Assembly: GCA_946699065.1 (NCBI GenBank)
Contig: CAMPDV010000201.1
Coordinates: 422,835-486,834, forward strand
Direction of reading: 5' to 3'
DNA: 64,000 bases
Origin: Loxodes magnus
Taxonomy: Eukaryota; Ciliophora; Karyorelictea; Loxodida; Loxodidae
Shown here in pieces: positions 10,788 to 21,592 of this stretch; positions within the stretch are counted from its first letter, which is position 1, and each line of letters opens with the position of its first letter. A program made the position numbers and the translations under genes. The notes under the pieces are model-generated. The model saw nothing but the letters and a program-made list of their open reading frames with translations, was not told the origin of the DNA and did no database searches.

Positions 10788-11695
10788 ATGTCAGGTTTAT
10801 AGAAAGATTTCTTCTCTAAAAACACCAAAATAGAAGAAGCAGCAAAGACAGAGGAGGAGAAGTAGCTAACGCAATCCATGCAAATGGAGAAAACTTGTAA
10901 GCCCAAAACAGAAGTACGTAAGTATGAATTGTAATAAGTGATACCGTAAACATATGAAGAAGTTGAAATTACTTAGGAACCTATTATTGGTAAAGCTCGT
11001 AAAACAGGTTAAAGATAAAATCCCTGGTAAGAAGAAAATAGAAAACTTAAGGACTTGGTTAACGAGCTCAATAAATAAATAAAGGAACTGAAAATGTCAA
11101 CTGAAAGAGGTATCCTATTGAATGAGCAACGCATCTTAAACTATGAAAGAGAAGCCTAAGGAATGTGGAATTTGATTCGAGAATAACAAAATATTACGTA
11201 ACGAATATAATAAAAAATATAAATCCTTATTGGGTAACAGTAAACCTTTGTAACGTAACCATCACGAATAATTAACCCTGATTTAATGGAGCTGAAACTC
11301 CCTATTGTTCCTCCATAACTGCCAGCAAAATTATTACCACTTAGAAAAAAATGTTATAAATGCGGCAGTCAAAAACATCTTTATCGATAGTGCAAAATTT
11401 TTCAAATGCAACAAAGATAATATAGGTAAAAATAAGAAGCCAAAAAATAAGCATATTTTTAAGAGTAAGAGAGATTTCGAAGAAATGAAAAAGCTAGAAT
11501 ACAGAGAATTTTTTGCAATAGCAATAAAAGGTTGTATAAAATCAAGAGTATAAATATATGGGATAGTTTTCAAAGTAATGCCAGACCTTAATTTTAAAGT
11601 TGGAAGGAAAACCAATTCAAAAACCCATCTATAAGTAGAAAGGATGTAAAAAATACAGGGGATAGGACTTCCTCCTGAAACTTTTTCTAACATTT
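10788..11695 (+). CDS. CCHC (Gag-like) ORF1 element, intact
   Basis: ATG at 10788 opens about 300 codons starting MSGLQKDFFSKN. It encodes an acidic/Gln-rich N-terminal third, a coiled coil (residues about 90-150, E-N-R-K-L-K-D-L-V-N-E-L-N-K), a Pro/Leu hinge, then the knuckle C-Y-K-C-G-S-Q-K-H-L-Y-R-Q-C (C-x2-C-x4-H-x4-C) and a basic tail. The frame ends in (TTA)n at 11700, the same kind of tail as family A. No endonuclease or reverse transcriptase is present. It is inserted directly 5' of the duplicated gene at 11735. Confidence 0.7.
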
Positions 11696-11734
11696 TACAT
11701 TATTATTATTATTATAATTTTATCATATTATATC

Positions 11735-13140
11735 TCTATGAAATTAATTATTACGACCAACTCACTATTTATAGTTAACTTTCTAATGAGAATTATTTTG
11801 AAGGTAAAATTTTAGCAATATTTAATTAAAGAGCAACTTTATGCTTTAGAGACATGCAAAATGTATAGATAATCCGAGAAAAAATTAAAGGAAATTAGAG
11901 ATTTCCTTAAATTAACTATAAATAATTAAATTGGATTATAGAGAGCGTAGCACCCTCTTTAGTGCGCAGCTCTTTAAATTAACTTTATTTAATGTCGAAA
12001 AATAAAATTTTATAGGCCTCTCTATCCTTGTTTTCTCTTCCTGCAGTACGTCCCTGTAATTTTTCCTTCCAAAACATAGAATGAAATATGCGATTACGGG
12101 TACATCTTTCTCCGACCTATGATGAAGAAGGTTTTCTCCTGGCATTCAGAGTTCTCCAGCTTGTCGAATCTTCCTTCTCTTGTTATTTGTTTCTCTTTCT
12201 CCGATTTATCCTCCGTCCGCGCTCATTTTTTAGTTGCCTTGCTGCGCCTCAAAGCAGCATCCGAAGGAAAGGACTTTACACCCTATTTAAAATATGTATA
12301 TAATAAACTTAACAAATAATATAGGAAAGAAATAGTTTCAATTGAGAATTTATTCTTATAGTTCCCATTTATTATATTTGCTTTATTATCCTGAGAAAAG
12401 TTAACTCTGTATGAATGGAGAAAAAACAATCTAAAAATATCTTAAAAATTTCCACTATTCGGATTAACTTAGAAATCTTTCTGATAGATTTCCAGGTAAA
12501 AATTTGTAAAGACTAATAACATAAAACTAAATCTAATTAAACTAATGAAATATTTCTTTCAATAATAAGAAATAGGCCTTATAATTAAAATTTTTCATAA
12601 TAATTTACTAAAAAATAAAATAAAATATTTGGAAAATGTAAATCAAATTAAAGAAACATAGGTAGAATAAAAAGTAAGCGATGATGAAAAAAAGAAGCGT
12701 AAAAATTAAATAGAAAAAGAACTTCACACTAATAAACTTAAAATTATATAAATTGAAGTATCTGAATTAAATTGAGAACTAACAATTTTTTTAAATGAAC
12801 TAATTTATAAATTTTGTATTTTCGGTGAATTTTATTATTATTAAAGATTTTTCTTAAAAAATCTAATTAAAAACTAAATTAATTAAGAAGTGTACTAATA
12901 TAAACTTATTTTATAACTTCTTATTTTTTCAATTAATTATTTTATTTTTACTTAAAATAAATATAAAATCTTCATTCTTCTTTATATAGAATACTCCTCT
13001 AAGAATTTCTAATTTATATTTCAAAAATTTATTACTAGTCTCTTTAATTATTCTTTAAATTAAAGTAATTACTTCACATTTTTTTATTTTTATAGCTTCT
13101 AAAATTATCTTTTAAAAATCGAAGAAATTAATCTTTTATT
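11735..13140 (+). pseudogene. Broken paralogue of the gene at 18690-19560
   Basis: Blocks match the 18.7-kb gene: S-N-E-N-Y-F-E-G-K-I-L-A-I-F-N, then after a one-base shift C-K-M-Y-R-Q-S-E-K-K, and later E-L-H-T-N-K-L-K. A SINE B (11932-12312, minus) interrupts the frame, and the intact copy shows the uninterrupted site. The family is not firmly recognised. Hydrophobic segments and Gln/Lys-rich coils suggest a membrane-associated protein. Confidence 0.55.
11932..12312 (-). mobile_element. SINE family B, copy 1
   Basis: Minus-strand copy of the element at 43300-43646 (about 85-90% by eye). On its own strand it starts near the CCTTTCCTTCGGATGCTGCTT block and ends in the shared tail hairpin (GCTGCGCACT...GGGTGCTACGC...CTCTATAATC at 11970-11932). 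The paralogous locus at 18.89 kb lacks it, so the insertion post-dates the duplication. Flanks share a degenerate TATAATAA-like repeat. Confidence 0.8.
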
Positions 13141-14227
13141 TTTATATTGAAGCAAAATAAAATTTTCAAAAATTTTTAATTAAAATAAATATAAAAATTA
13201 AAAAAAGTTTAATAAATCCAATAATTTAAAATTATTAAAGAATTAAAAAAAATTTTCAATGTTTTTTTAATATTTTTTTCTTTCTCTTTTTAATACCTTA
13301 TCTTTTCACATTTTTCACTCTTAAAACTTTTATTCACAAAATTTTCTCCCTTTTAAACTTTTTCATTTAAATAGTTTATCAGAATTTTTAACCTTTTTTA
13401 TTTCTCAAACTTAACTATTTTAGTTTTTTAGAAACTTCCTTTTAAACTCTTAATTAATTTTTTAGAAATTTTTTTACTTTTAGACTTTTCCTTTGCTATC
13501 ATAATAAACACAATAAAATATATATAAAACTTTAAGAAACATAAAAATCTTTAAATTTGTAACTTATTATTCTACATTTTTCAAACTTCAATTAAATACC
13601 TTAAGTAAATTAAAAATAATTAATAAAATACTATCCTAATAAATTATAAAAATAATAATTAAGTTCTTTTTTATTCATAACCTAAAGCTAAAACTAACCT
13701 CTCATTTTAACTTAATTATACTCATACATATATATCTTAAATTTACTTTTACTTAAATTAATAAAATTAATTATTTTTAAATTTTAACTTTCAAATCTAT
13801 TAAGCAGTATAACAATATAATACTTATCCTTCCAAAACAAGATATTATATACTTATCATTAAATAGATCATTTATAAGCAAACTAAATAACTTTAAAGCT
13901 ACTTTCTCAAACTACTAATAAATATAAACAACATTAGTAACATTATTACTCATCATTAAATTCCTAAATCAACTTAAAGCATATTATAAAATACTTACAC
14001 TATAATTATGAAATAATATAATTTAATAACAAACTAGAAAGAATAAAAATATATTAAAAAGATAAATATACATAAATTAAGTTATAATTTTATTATATTT
14101 TTATATACTTTACGCAAAATATATTGCTAATTAATGCTTATAAAAATCATTAATAAATGCTAAGTTACTAAGATATGTTATTAATTTTTAAATTAAGTAA
14201 GTAAATTATTAAAATTACCTCATGCTC
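13141..14227. other. AT-rich downstream flank of RING-UBL copy 2
   Basis: Homologous in inverted form to 2645-4100 and colinear with the flank of copy 3 (20500-21590). No gene seen. It is useful only for tracing the duplication. Confidence 0.5.
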
Positions 14228-14935
14228 TCATTCGATCACTATCATAATGTAAAATTGATTCTCACGTCCTATATTCCTATTATCTACACTTACCCCCTTA
14301 TGAATACTTTTACAAACAAACTTACATTCTATAAAATAATAATATTAAAGTAAATATTACCGCCTAATTAAGATAATATTAATAAACTGCTACGATCTAA
14401 AAGTAAAGAGAACTATAAACACCTCTTACATACTATCGATAAAATAAATCATTACGATCTAAATGGAGCGTTAAAACGCCACTTACTCTCTATAGTTTTA
14501 AGAATATGAAATGTCAAACTTACAATCTATAATTTTAAGAATATTAAATGATAAATTTACGCCCTAAAGTTTTTAGAATATTAAATGTTTACTTACCTAT
14601 AGATAAAATTTTTTTAATGCTTCGTACCTTCTAAATTATTAATAAATAAACTTACCCACTAATTTAATAAAGCATTTAACTTTTAAACTTACTTCATTTC
14701 ATTTGAAGCTCTTCCCCATTGACAATTTATAAATTCGATACAGTTTAATCGTCCTACAGTTTATTGTTGTTCTTTAAGATTTCAAGAGTATATTATCATA
14801 AATAAGTTTATTTTTCGATTTATTTTTTTATCTTCTTTATCGTAGTCTTTTATTTTACCTAGAGTTATAATATCTTATTGTTTGGCGATACTATGGTTAT
14901 CTAAATACCATAAAGTTTTGCCTGTTAAGGAGCAT
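14228..14935 (-). pseudogene. RING-UBL copy 2, 5'-truncated, with micro-exon array
   Basis: Only the ubiquitin-like domain (about 14935-14693, I-T-I-V-S-P-N-N-K...L-Q-M-K) and the 3' array remain; the RING and coiled coil are gone. The array 14692-14269 has about eleven triplet exons: TGG, AAG, GGC, ATT, AGA, ATC, TAT, ATC, GCG, AAT and GGG. The last exon 14268-14228 encodes G-R-E-N-Q-F-Y-I and ends on TGA. Spliced, the triplets read M-E-G-H-Q-N-L-Y-R-E-W, in frame with the last exon. Frame is still kept, so truncation may be recent. Confidence 0.7.
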
Positions 14936-14939
14936 TTTA

Positions 14940-16150
14940 AGGTTTTTAAATGTTTAAAATAAAGAAAATTTTTTTATTTTTTAGCTGTTTAGTATATTTA
15001 ATAAGTCAATTATATTTTTAAATACGATACTTACAAAAATTTATATCTTCTTTAATTTCTAATTATAGCTTAAAATAATATAGCTATTTTTAGTACATTT
15101 TTTATAATTTCACTATACTAAATATTTTTCATTTGATATCAAAATATTTTTTAACTTATGAAGATTTTGTTAAACTTAAGCTTTATAGATAATGAAATAA
15201 AAACTATTTTATTAGAATATAAAGGAGAAAATATATATTATTTAAGTATTATTATAATAGATATAAAGTGTCCGTTAAGGATGTCTATTATATTAAAATT
15301 ATAAGTAATTTGTTTATTTACTATATATTAAATAAACAATCTATTATAATACAAAATCTTTAAAATGCTAGTCTCATTTATTTTTTAATTTCTATATATA
15401 TTTGAAAATATTATAAATTTACTTTTTGCTATAATATAGTTAGAAAGAATGTCTCTTCACTAAAAGCATAAATTAAAATTTATAAATTTGATAGAGTTTT
15501 AAAATTATAAAGAGATTTGTATAATTAATTTAGTCTGAAATGTTTAGAAAAAGTAAATGATTATATTATTTTTAATAGAAGGATATATCCAAACTAGAAA
15601 TAAGAAGGGATTTATTCTTTATGGATTTAATTTTATTTACAAATAAATAATTTTATCTTATATAATTTAGATTATCTATTTTAATTAAAATAAATTAGAA
15701 CTTCCCAATCTCTTAAATCTATAGTTTATAAACTTTTATTTTAGCTATAAATTAGATACAATTGCATTAATCATTAAATACTAATTTATTATTATTAATT
15801 ATTCTCTTTTTCTTATAAATTTAATTAAAGATAATTATAAATATAAGATACTTAAATAAACTTAAAAATAAAAAGTATTATAATAATAGTATTATTTCGC
15901 TAATAATTTGTACTTATAAATGAGTTAAGCTTTATATAATCTAATTTTCCATACATTTTTTATTTAAGTTAAGAAAATATTTAAATAGCATTACATTTAT
16001 AAATAGACAAGAAATAATATTCATTTAACTATAATTTATAGTTTATTTTTAATAGAAATATTTAATAAAATCTAATTTTATTTATTTGTATATCTATTAT
16101 TCTTAAAGAACCTTTAAATCTCCTTTTAATAAAAAATAGTTCTAGTTTCA
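14940..16150. repeat. AT-rich region; inverted duplicate of 8967-10200
   Basis: The stretch 14940-15740 is the partner of the duplication described at 8967-10228 and carries the empty SINE E site near 15460. No gene seen from 15740 to 16150. Confidence 0.5.
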
Positions 16151-16259
16151 TATTTTTTTTATTGTTGGTCTCTTTTAACTAATTAAATTAAAGAACTAAA
16201 TATGATTTTAGTTCAAACTGTTAATTTATTATGACTTTTACTTAATTTTTAAGGCTTGA

Positions 16260-18640
16260 TTAAAAAAATGAAGCGGGAGTTTGTATTAAGTTGAGAAAAA
16301 GAAGTAGAGGATAAAGAATAAAAAATTTACTTATTTTTTTTAAATGCTGAAAGGTTTCTATTTGAGAAGAAGTATAAAATTTTATACTAATTAAAATAAT
16401 TAGAACTTGCAGATAACACAGATTTTTACGAATTTAATGACGATAATTTAAAACTTAAAGAAACAAAGATAATTGAAAAGATTGTGGGAGCTGAGAATGA
16501 CCTTCGTGATAACACTTTCTGATTTTATGGCTAGGAACAAGTTCCTTTCTTGTCGCTGAGAAAGTCTTTGGTCAAAGTCATTTTCTGAAGGGAACACTGT
16601 CTTTGAGATTATCCGTTCTTGGTAGGGGCTTGAAACCTGACTGCTCATAGCGATGGAGCTCCCTAGCAGCTGTGCCTGGAGCACAACAGGATATCCCCGT
16701 TATTCCATAAAAAGAGAGCGTCGGGTCGTGCAATCGGAAAGGAGTTTCCAATCCAAAAACTTTTTTAGTTAAAATTAATTAAATAAGAAGCAAATAAAGG
16801 CTCGTAATTATTTATAAAAGTTAAGAAAGGTGCTGGTGAACTTGTAAAGAGAATTCAGATCTAGTAGAATAATTAAATTGAATTCTAGAATCAACTTAAA
16901 TTAGTATGAAAATTATTTGAACTTAGGAAATTAAATAAGAAAATTTACAAAGAACTTTTCTAAAGTAAGAATAAAATTGGTAAAGTGAATTAAAATATAT
17001 ATGAAAGAAATAGAAAAAATAGTAAAAAATTAATTTAATTGAAATACTAAAATTTTCTTTTAAAAATTATTGTAAAAGATGTTTGATCCAATATTAAGAT
17101 AAAAATTGTAAGAATTTGTATAGTTGGAAGAAGATAAGATATAAAGAATTTTGAATAACTTTAACAAAAATATACAGAAACTGATTGAAGAATAGAACAC
17201 ATTTTAACCATAATATGAATAATAAAGGATTAAAAATAATAAAAATAGCTTATCGATGAAAGACTGATTATAAAATACTGAGTTTAGAGATTTTTTAAAC
17301 ATTTTTAATTTCTTATATTTAGAAACATCAAAAATCTTAAAGAATAATTACTTTTATATATTATTTTTTAAATAAGTTAATGCTAAATTTAATCGATTTT
17401 TATTATTCTTTAATATTTTTCTTAATCTTAAAATATGGCTAAGTATAAAATTTTAAATTAAAGACTTTTTAAATATTTCTATTGCTTATTAACTTATATA
17501 TTTTTTTATTTTAATAATATTTTTAAATAATTTAATAGAAACTGATAAATTCAATTAAATTATAAGTAATTTATATCATCATTTTTTATTAAAATATCTA
17601 ATTTTTTAAGTTTTCTTTTTAATCTTAACTTTTTATATGTTTTACTATATTTTTAACATTAAAATCGAAATTACATCAATTTTTAATATACTTCATCTTA
17701 ACTTTTAATTAAAATATTTTAAATAGTTATTAAAAATATTATTTAGAATTACAAATTTTTTTTAATTTTAATAACTTTATTTAATTAAAGTTTTTAATAT
17801 TTACTTTGATTTTTTATAAAAAACTAAGATATTTTATATATAATATATTATTTTAAATTTTTATATTTAAAGTTTTTTTTTCTTATTATTTAACTAACAT
17901 GTTATTTTTATTGTTGACAAATTAAATTATTTGTGTCATACTAATTATTTCCTTTTAAAACTTCTTTAACTTTTATCCTTTTTGATAATATTTTTTTATT
18001 TATTATTTGGTAGCAGGTTAAATATTGCAATATTTACACTTCTATTATATTTTTTGTAAATGCAAAAAGTTATCTAAATTTTTCAACATTTAAGTTTTTT
18101 TTTCCTTTTAATGTTTAAATCTTATTATATACTATTTATTTTGGCAAAATTAGTAATTGAGTTTGCAAGACTAATTTTAATTTATTCCTTATTTAAGCTA
18201 TTATTCAGTAACTTATGATTTTAAGAGAAATAATATTTTTAAATTAATTTTAGGATGTTTAATATAGGATTTAACTTAAAAACCAGAATTTTAAATATTA
18301 TAATATAACTTTTTCAAATCTGATCGAAATTTTTATCTTAAATCAATATTATCTTAATTTCTCTAAATATGCTTCAAATATTTATTTGATTTACTTTAGT
18401 CCCACTTTATGTTGTAATTTTATAAATTAAATTCCTACCTAAATAATTTAATTAACTCTCTTATAAAAGATTATTTAGTTTACTTTAACTAAAACTTTGC
18501 TAGTCAGTAAATTTTACTTTTATTAGATTATCTATATTTCTTTTAATTAATGATTGATTATGTTCATATGTTTTACTTTATTTAATAAATTCTAAGCTAT
18601 TAAATTAACTTATATAAGATGTTGAAAAGTAAAAATGTTT
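16260..18640 (+). pseudogene. SPX/EXS-like (phosphate exporter type) gene, split by SINE E
   Basis: Before the SINE the frame reads D-K-E-Q-K-I-Y-L-F-F-L-N-A-E-R-F, like the helical SPX motif that precedes E-K-Y-x-x-L-x-x-Q-L. After it (16785-17000) the frame continues with a Lys-rich helical segment. From about 17300 to 18640 the frame is dominated by hydrophobic stretches, as expected for a multi-span EXS-like membrane domain. Several one-base frame changes are needed and no start Met with the usual SPX beginning is seen. XPR1/SYG1-like identity is an inference; a different membrane protein remains possible. Confidence 0.4.
16467..16780 (+). mobile_element. SINE family E, copy 2 (inside coding sequence)
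   Basis: About 95% identical by eye to 9275-9621, without the internal tandem block. Both flanks are open in the reassigned code. A degenerate direct repeat (AAGAAACAAA / AAGAAGCAAA) brackets it, consistent with insertion into the gene at 16260-18640. Confidence 0.85.
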
Positions 18641-18689
18641 ATAGCTTAAATATAATCTTAATATAATTAACTTTTATTTATTAATTCAA

Positions 18690-19560
18690 TTATTTTATAA
18701 TATTATATCTCTATGGAATTAATTATTAATATCTACTCATTATTTATAGTTAACTTCCTAATTAGAACTATTTTGAAGATAAAATTTTAGCAATATTTAA
18801 TTAAAAATAGCTTTAAGTTTTAGAGATATGCAAACTATATAAATAATCAGAGAAAAAATTCAAAGAGATTATAAATTTCCTTAAATTAACTATAAATAAA
18901 ACAAATAATAAAGGAAAGAAATAGTTTCAATTGCTAATTGATTCTTATAGTTTCCATTTTATTTATATTTGCAGTATTATCCTGAGAAAAGTTATCTCTG
19001 TATGAATGGAGGAAATACATTTAGACATATCTTAAAAGTTCCACTATTTGGATTAACTTAGAAATCTTTCTGATAGATTTCAAGGTAAAAATTTGTAATG
19101 ACTAATAATATAAAAATAAATCTAATTAAACTAATAAAATACTTCTTTCAATAATAAGAAATAGATTTTATAACTAAAATATTTTCATAAAAATTTACTG
19201 AAAAATCAAATCAAATATTTGGAAAATGCATATCAAATTAAGCAGAGCCGTAGGTGGAATAAAAAGAAAGCCATGATAAAAAAAAAAGCTTAAAAAATTA
19301 AATAGAAAAAGGAAATACACACTAATAATCTTAAACTTATATATATTGAAGCATATGAATTAAATTGCGAGCTGCTATTTTTTTAAGTGAACTAATTTTT
19401 AAATTTTGTATTTTAGGTTAAATTTATTATTATTAAAGATTTTTTTTCTTAAAAAATCTCATTAGAAACTAAATTAAGAAGAAATGTACTAATATAAACT
19501 TATTTTATTATTTCTTATTTTTTCAATTTATTATCTTATTTTTACTTAAAATAAATATAA
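18690..19560 (+). CDS. Hypothetical protein with paralogue at 11735-13140
   Basis: In the reassigned code the frame is continuously protein-like: Y-F-E-D-K-I-L-A-I-F-N, then C-K-L-Y-K-Q-S-E-K-K-F-K-E-I, a hydrophobic helix near 18950-18990 (F-H-F-I-Y-I-C-S-I-I-L), and a basic segment W-N-K-K-K-A-M-I-K-K-K. The paralogue conserves these blocks. It may be the 3' part of a larger membrane protein, possibly joined to the open region upstream; start and stop are not fixed. The V-W-M-E-E-I...L-R-N-L-S-D pattern is vaguely like the large PAS/Tmc-type proteins of ciliates, but this is not secure. Confidence 0.45.
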
Positions 19561-21592
19561 AATCATCATTCTTCTTTATATAGAATACTCCTCTAAGAAT
19601 TTCTAATTTATATTTCAAAAATTTATTTCTAGTCTCTTTAATTATTCTTTAAATTAAAGTAATTACTTCATATTTTTTTATTTTTATAGTTTCTAAAATT
19701 ATCAATAATTATCTTTCAAAAATCAAATAATTGAAAGCTTTTATTTTTATATTGAAATAAAATAAATTTTTAAGAATTAATAATCAATAAAAAGAAATAC
19801 ATTTGTCATAAGATGCTAGATTGCGATTTATTATTTAATTTTGATTATTGAGCTTTTATAATTTACACTACTATAATAAAATTATAGCTATTTAGTATGT
19901 AATCTCTATTAATTTATTAAAAATAGCTTTTTTAATACAATTAATCTTTTAATTTCGCAATTTATTAAGCTTTAAGCTACATATATCTGAATTCTTAAAT
20001 TTAAATGATTTTTATTAATTAGTTTGTCTTTATCTTTTTTAATTTTTTAATTATATGATATTATCTTTTTTGTAAAGATATTTTGAATTACAATTAATTT
20101 ATTTTAAAATTACTGTAGATTAAGTATTTAAAATTATTTTTTAATTTAATATGAATAAACTAACATATTTTAGTTATTAATTATTTATCATTTATTTTTA
20201 TTTTATTATTTTCTCTTATTTTATTGTTTTTGCTTACTCTAAAAATATTAAAGGGTAAAAATTTAATAGTTAGGTATTCAAATAGTATTTAGTATGTTTC
20301 TTGGTCAGTTTAAGCAATGCAATTCTATCTTTTTATTTTTCTTTTTATAATTAAATTAAAACGCAGAGTAATTAGATTATTCTTTTACTTTAACCTCAAA
20401 CTTTTTAATCTTAATTTGTATATTTATCTTATAAAATTATATTCTGATACTAAATTAACTTTTCTATTATGTTTTTGAAAATTTGAATTAATAATTATAT
20501 AAATTAATTTTATTTAATATTAATATTTATTTTAAATTTAAAATTAAAATTAATTAAATGTTTTCCTTTCTCTTTTTTCTCCTCTTTTTATTTCTTAACT
20601 TCTTACCCTTTTTTACTTGCAATCCTTTTATTCAAATAATTTTAAACTTTTAAAACTATTTAAGTCTTAATTATTAAAAAAATATTTTTAGTCTTTTTGA
20701 TTTTTTTAAACTTTTATAAATTAAAAAAAAACTTCCTTTAAAGCCCTTTTACTCTCAAATTGATCTTTAAAATTTTTTTATCCTTTTAAAACTTTTAAAT
20801 TTCCAAACTTTCCACTTTAATATAATTATTAACTAACTAACATAACAATATTTTAACTCAAATATTTTAGAAAACATTAAAAATATTTTAAACTTTAAAT
20901 CTCATAACTCAACACTCATCTAACTTTATCCAATAGAATTTCAAAAACAAATACCAGAATAAATAAAAAAACAACATAAATTTTAACTTCATAATAAAAT
21001 ATCCAAAATAATATCAAAGTGACCTTTTAACTTATTACTAAAAAACTTAATCTAAATTAAACTAAACTAAACTAAATATTTTACACCTTATTACATTTTA
21101 ATCTACTCTCACATATTTCATAACATATTCACTCTCACTCAAACTAAATAGACTTTTTTTAAACATCTTAACTATTATATCTATAAAAACTATATTATCA
21201 CAATATAGCAATTTAACAATCGTCCTCACAAGGTATACTTATCATTAAATTAATAAACTTAAATATAAAATTACCTTAAATACACTCTTTTTCATAAAAT
21301 ATACTACTCTTAATAAACATTAATTACTATCATTAAATTCCAAACTAAAAACATAATATAAAATAGATACACAAATAATTATGAAAATAATATAACTTTA
21401 AATAGCAAACTAAAATGAATAGTATATATTCAAAAGATTAATTAAGATATACTTTTATTTACTCTTCATAAAACTATTATTGCCCATTAATACCTTTAAT
21501 ACCCTTTATATAAATACAAAATTAATAAGTATATTTAATTTTATTTAATTAGAGTTTAAATAAAGTATATAAAGTCAATTCTTCTCCTAGTC
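19561..21592. other. AT-rich region between the duplicated gene and RING-UBL copy 3
   Basis: From 20500 onward it matches the flank of copy 2. The block 19770-20500 is absent from the copy 2 locus and is either an insertion here or a deletion there. No gene seen. Confidence 0.45.

Noticed and set aside
12088-12319. Short standard-code frames around 12.1 kb and 43.4 kb
   Set aside because: They lie inside SINE B. The two copies differ by frame-disrupting changes, so the similarity is at the nucleotide level.
16448-16684. Open frame of 78 codons on the minus strand
   Set aside because: Antisense of SINE E and not maintained in copy 1, which has an internal duplication.
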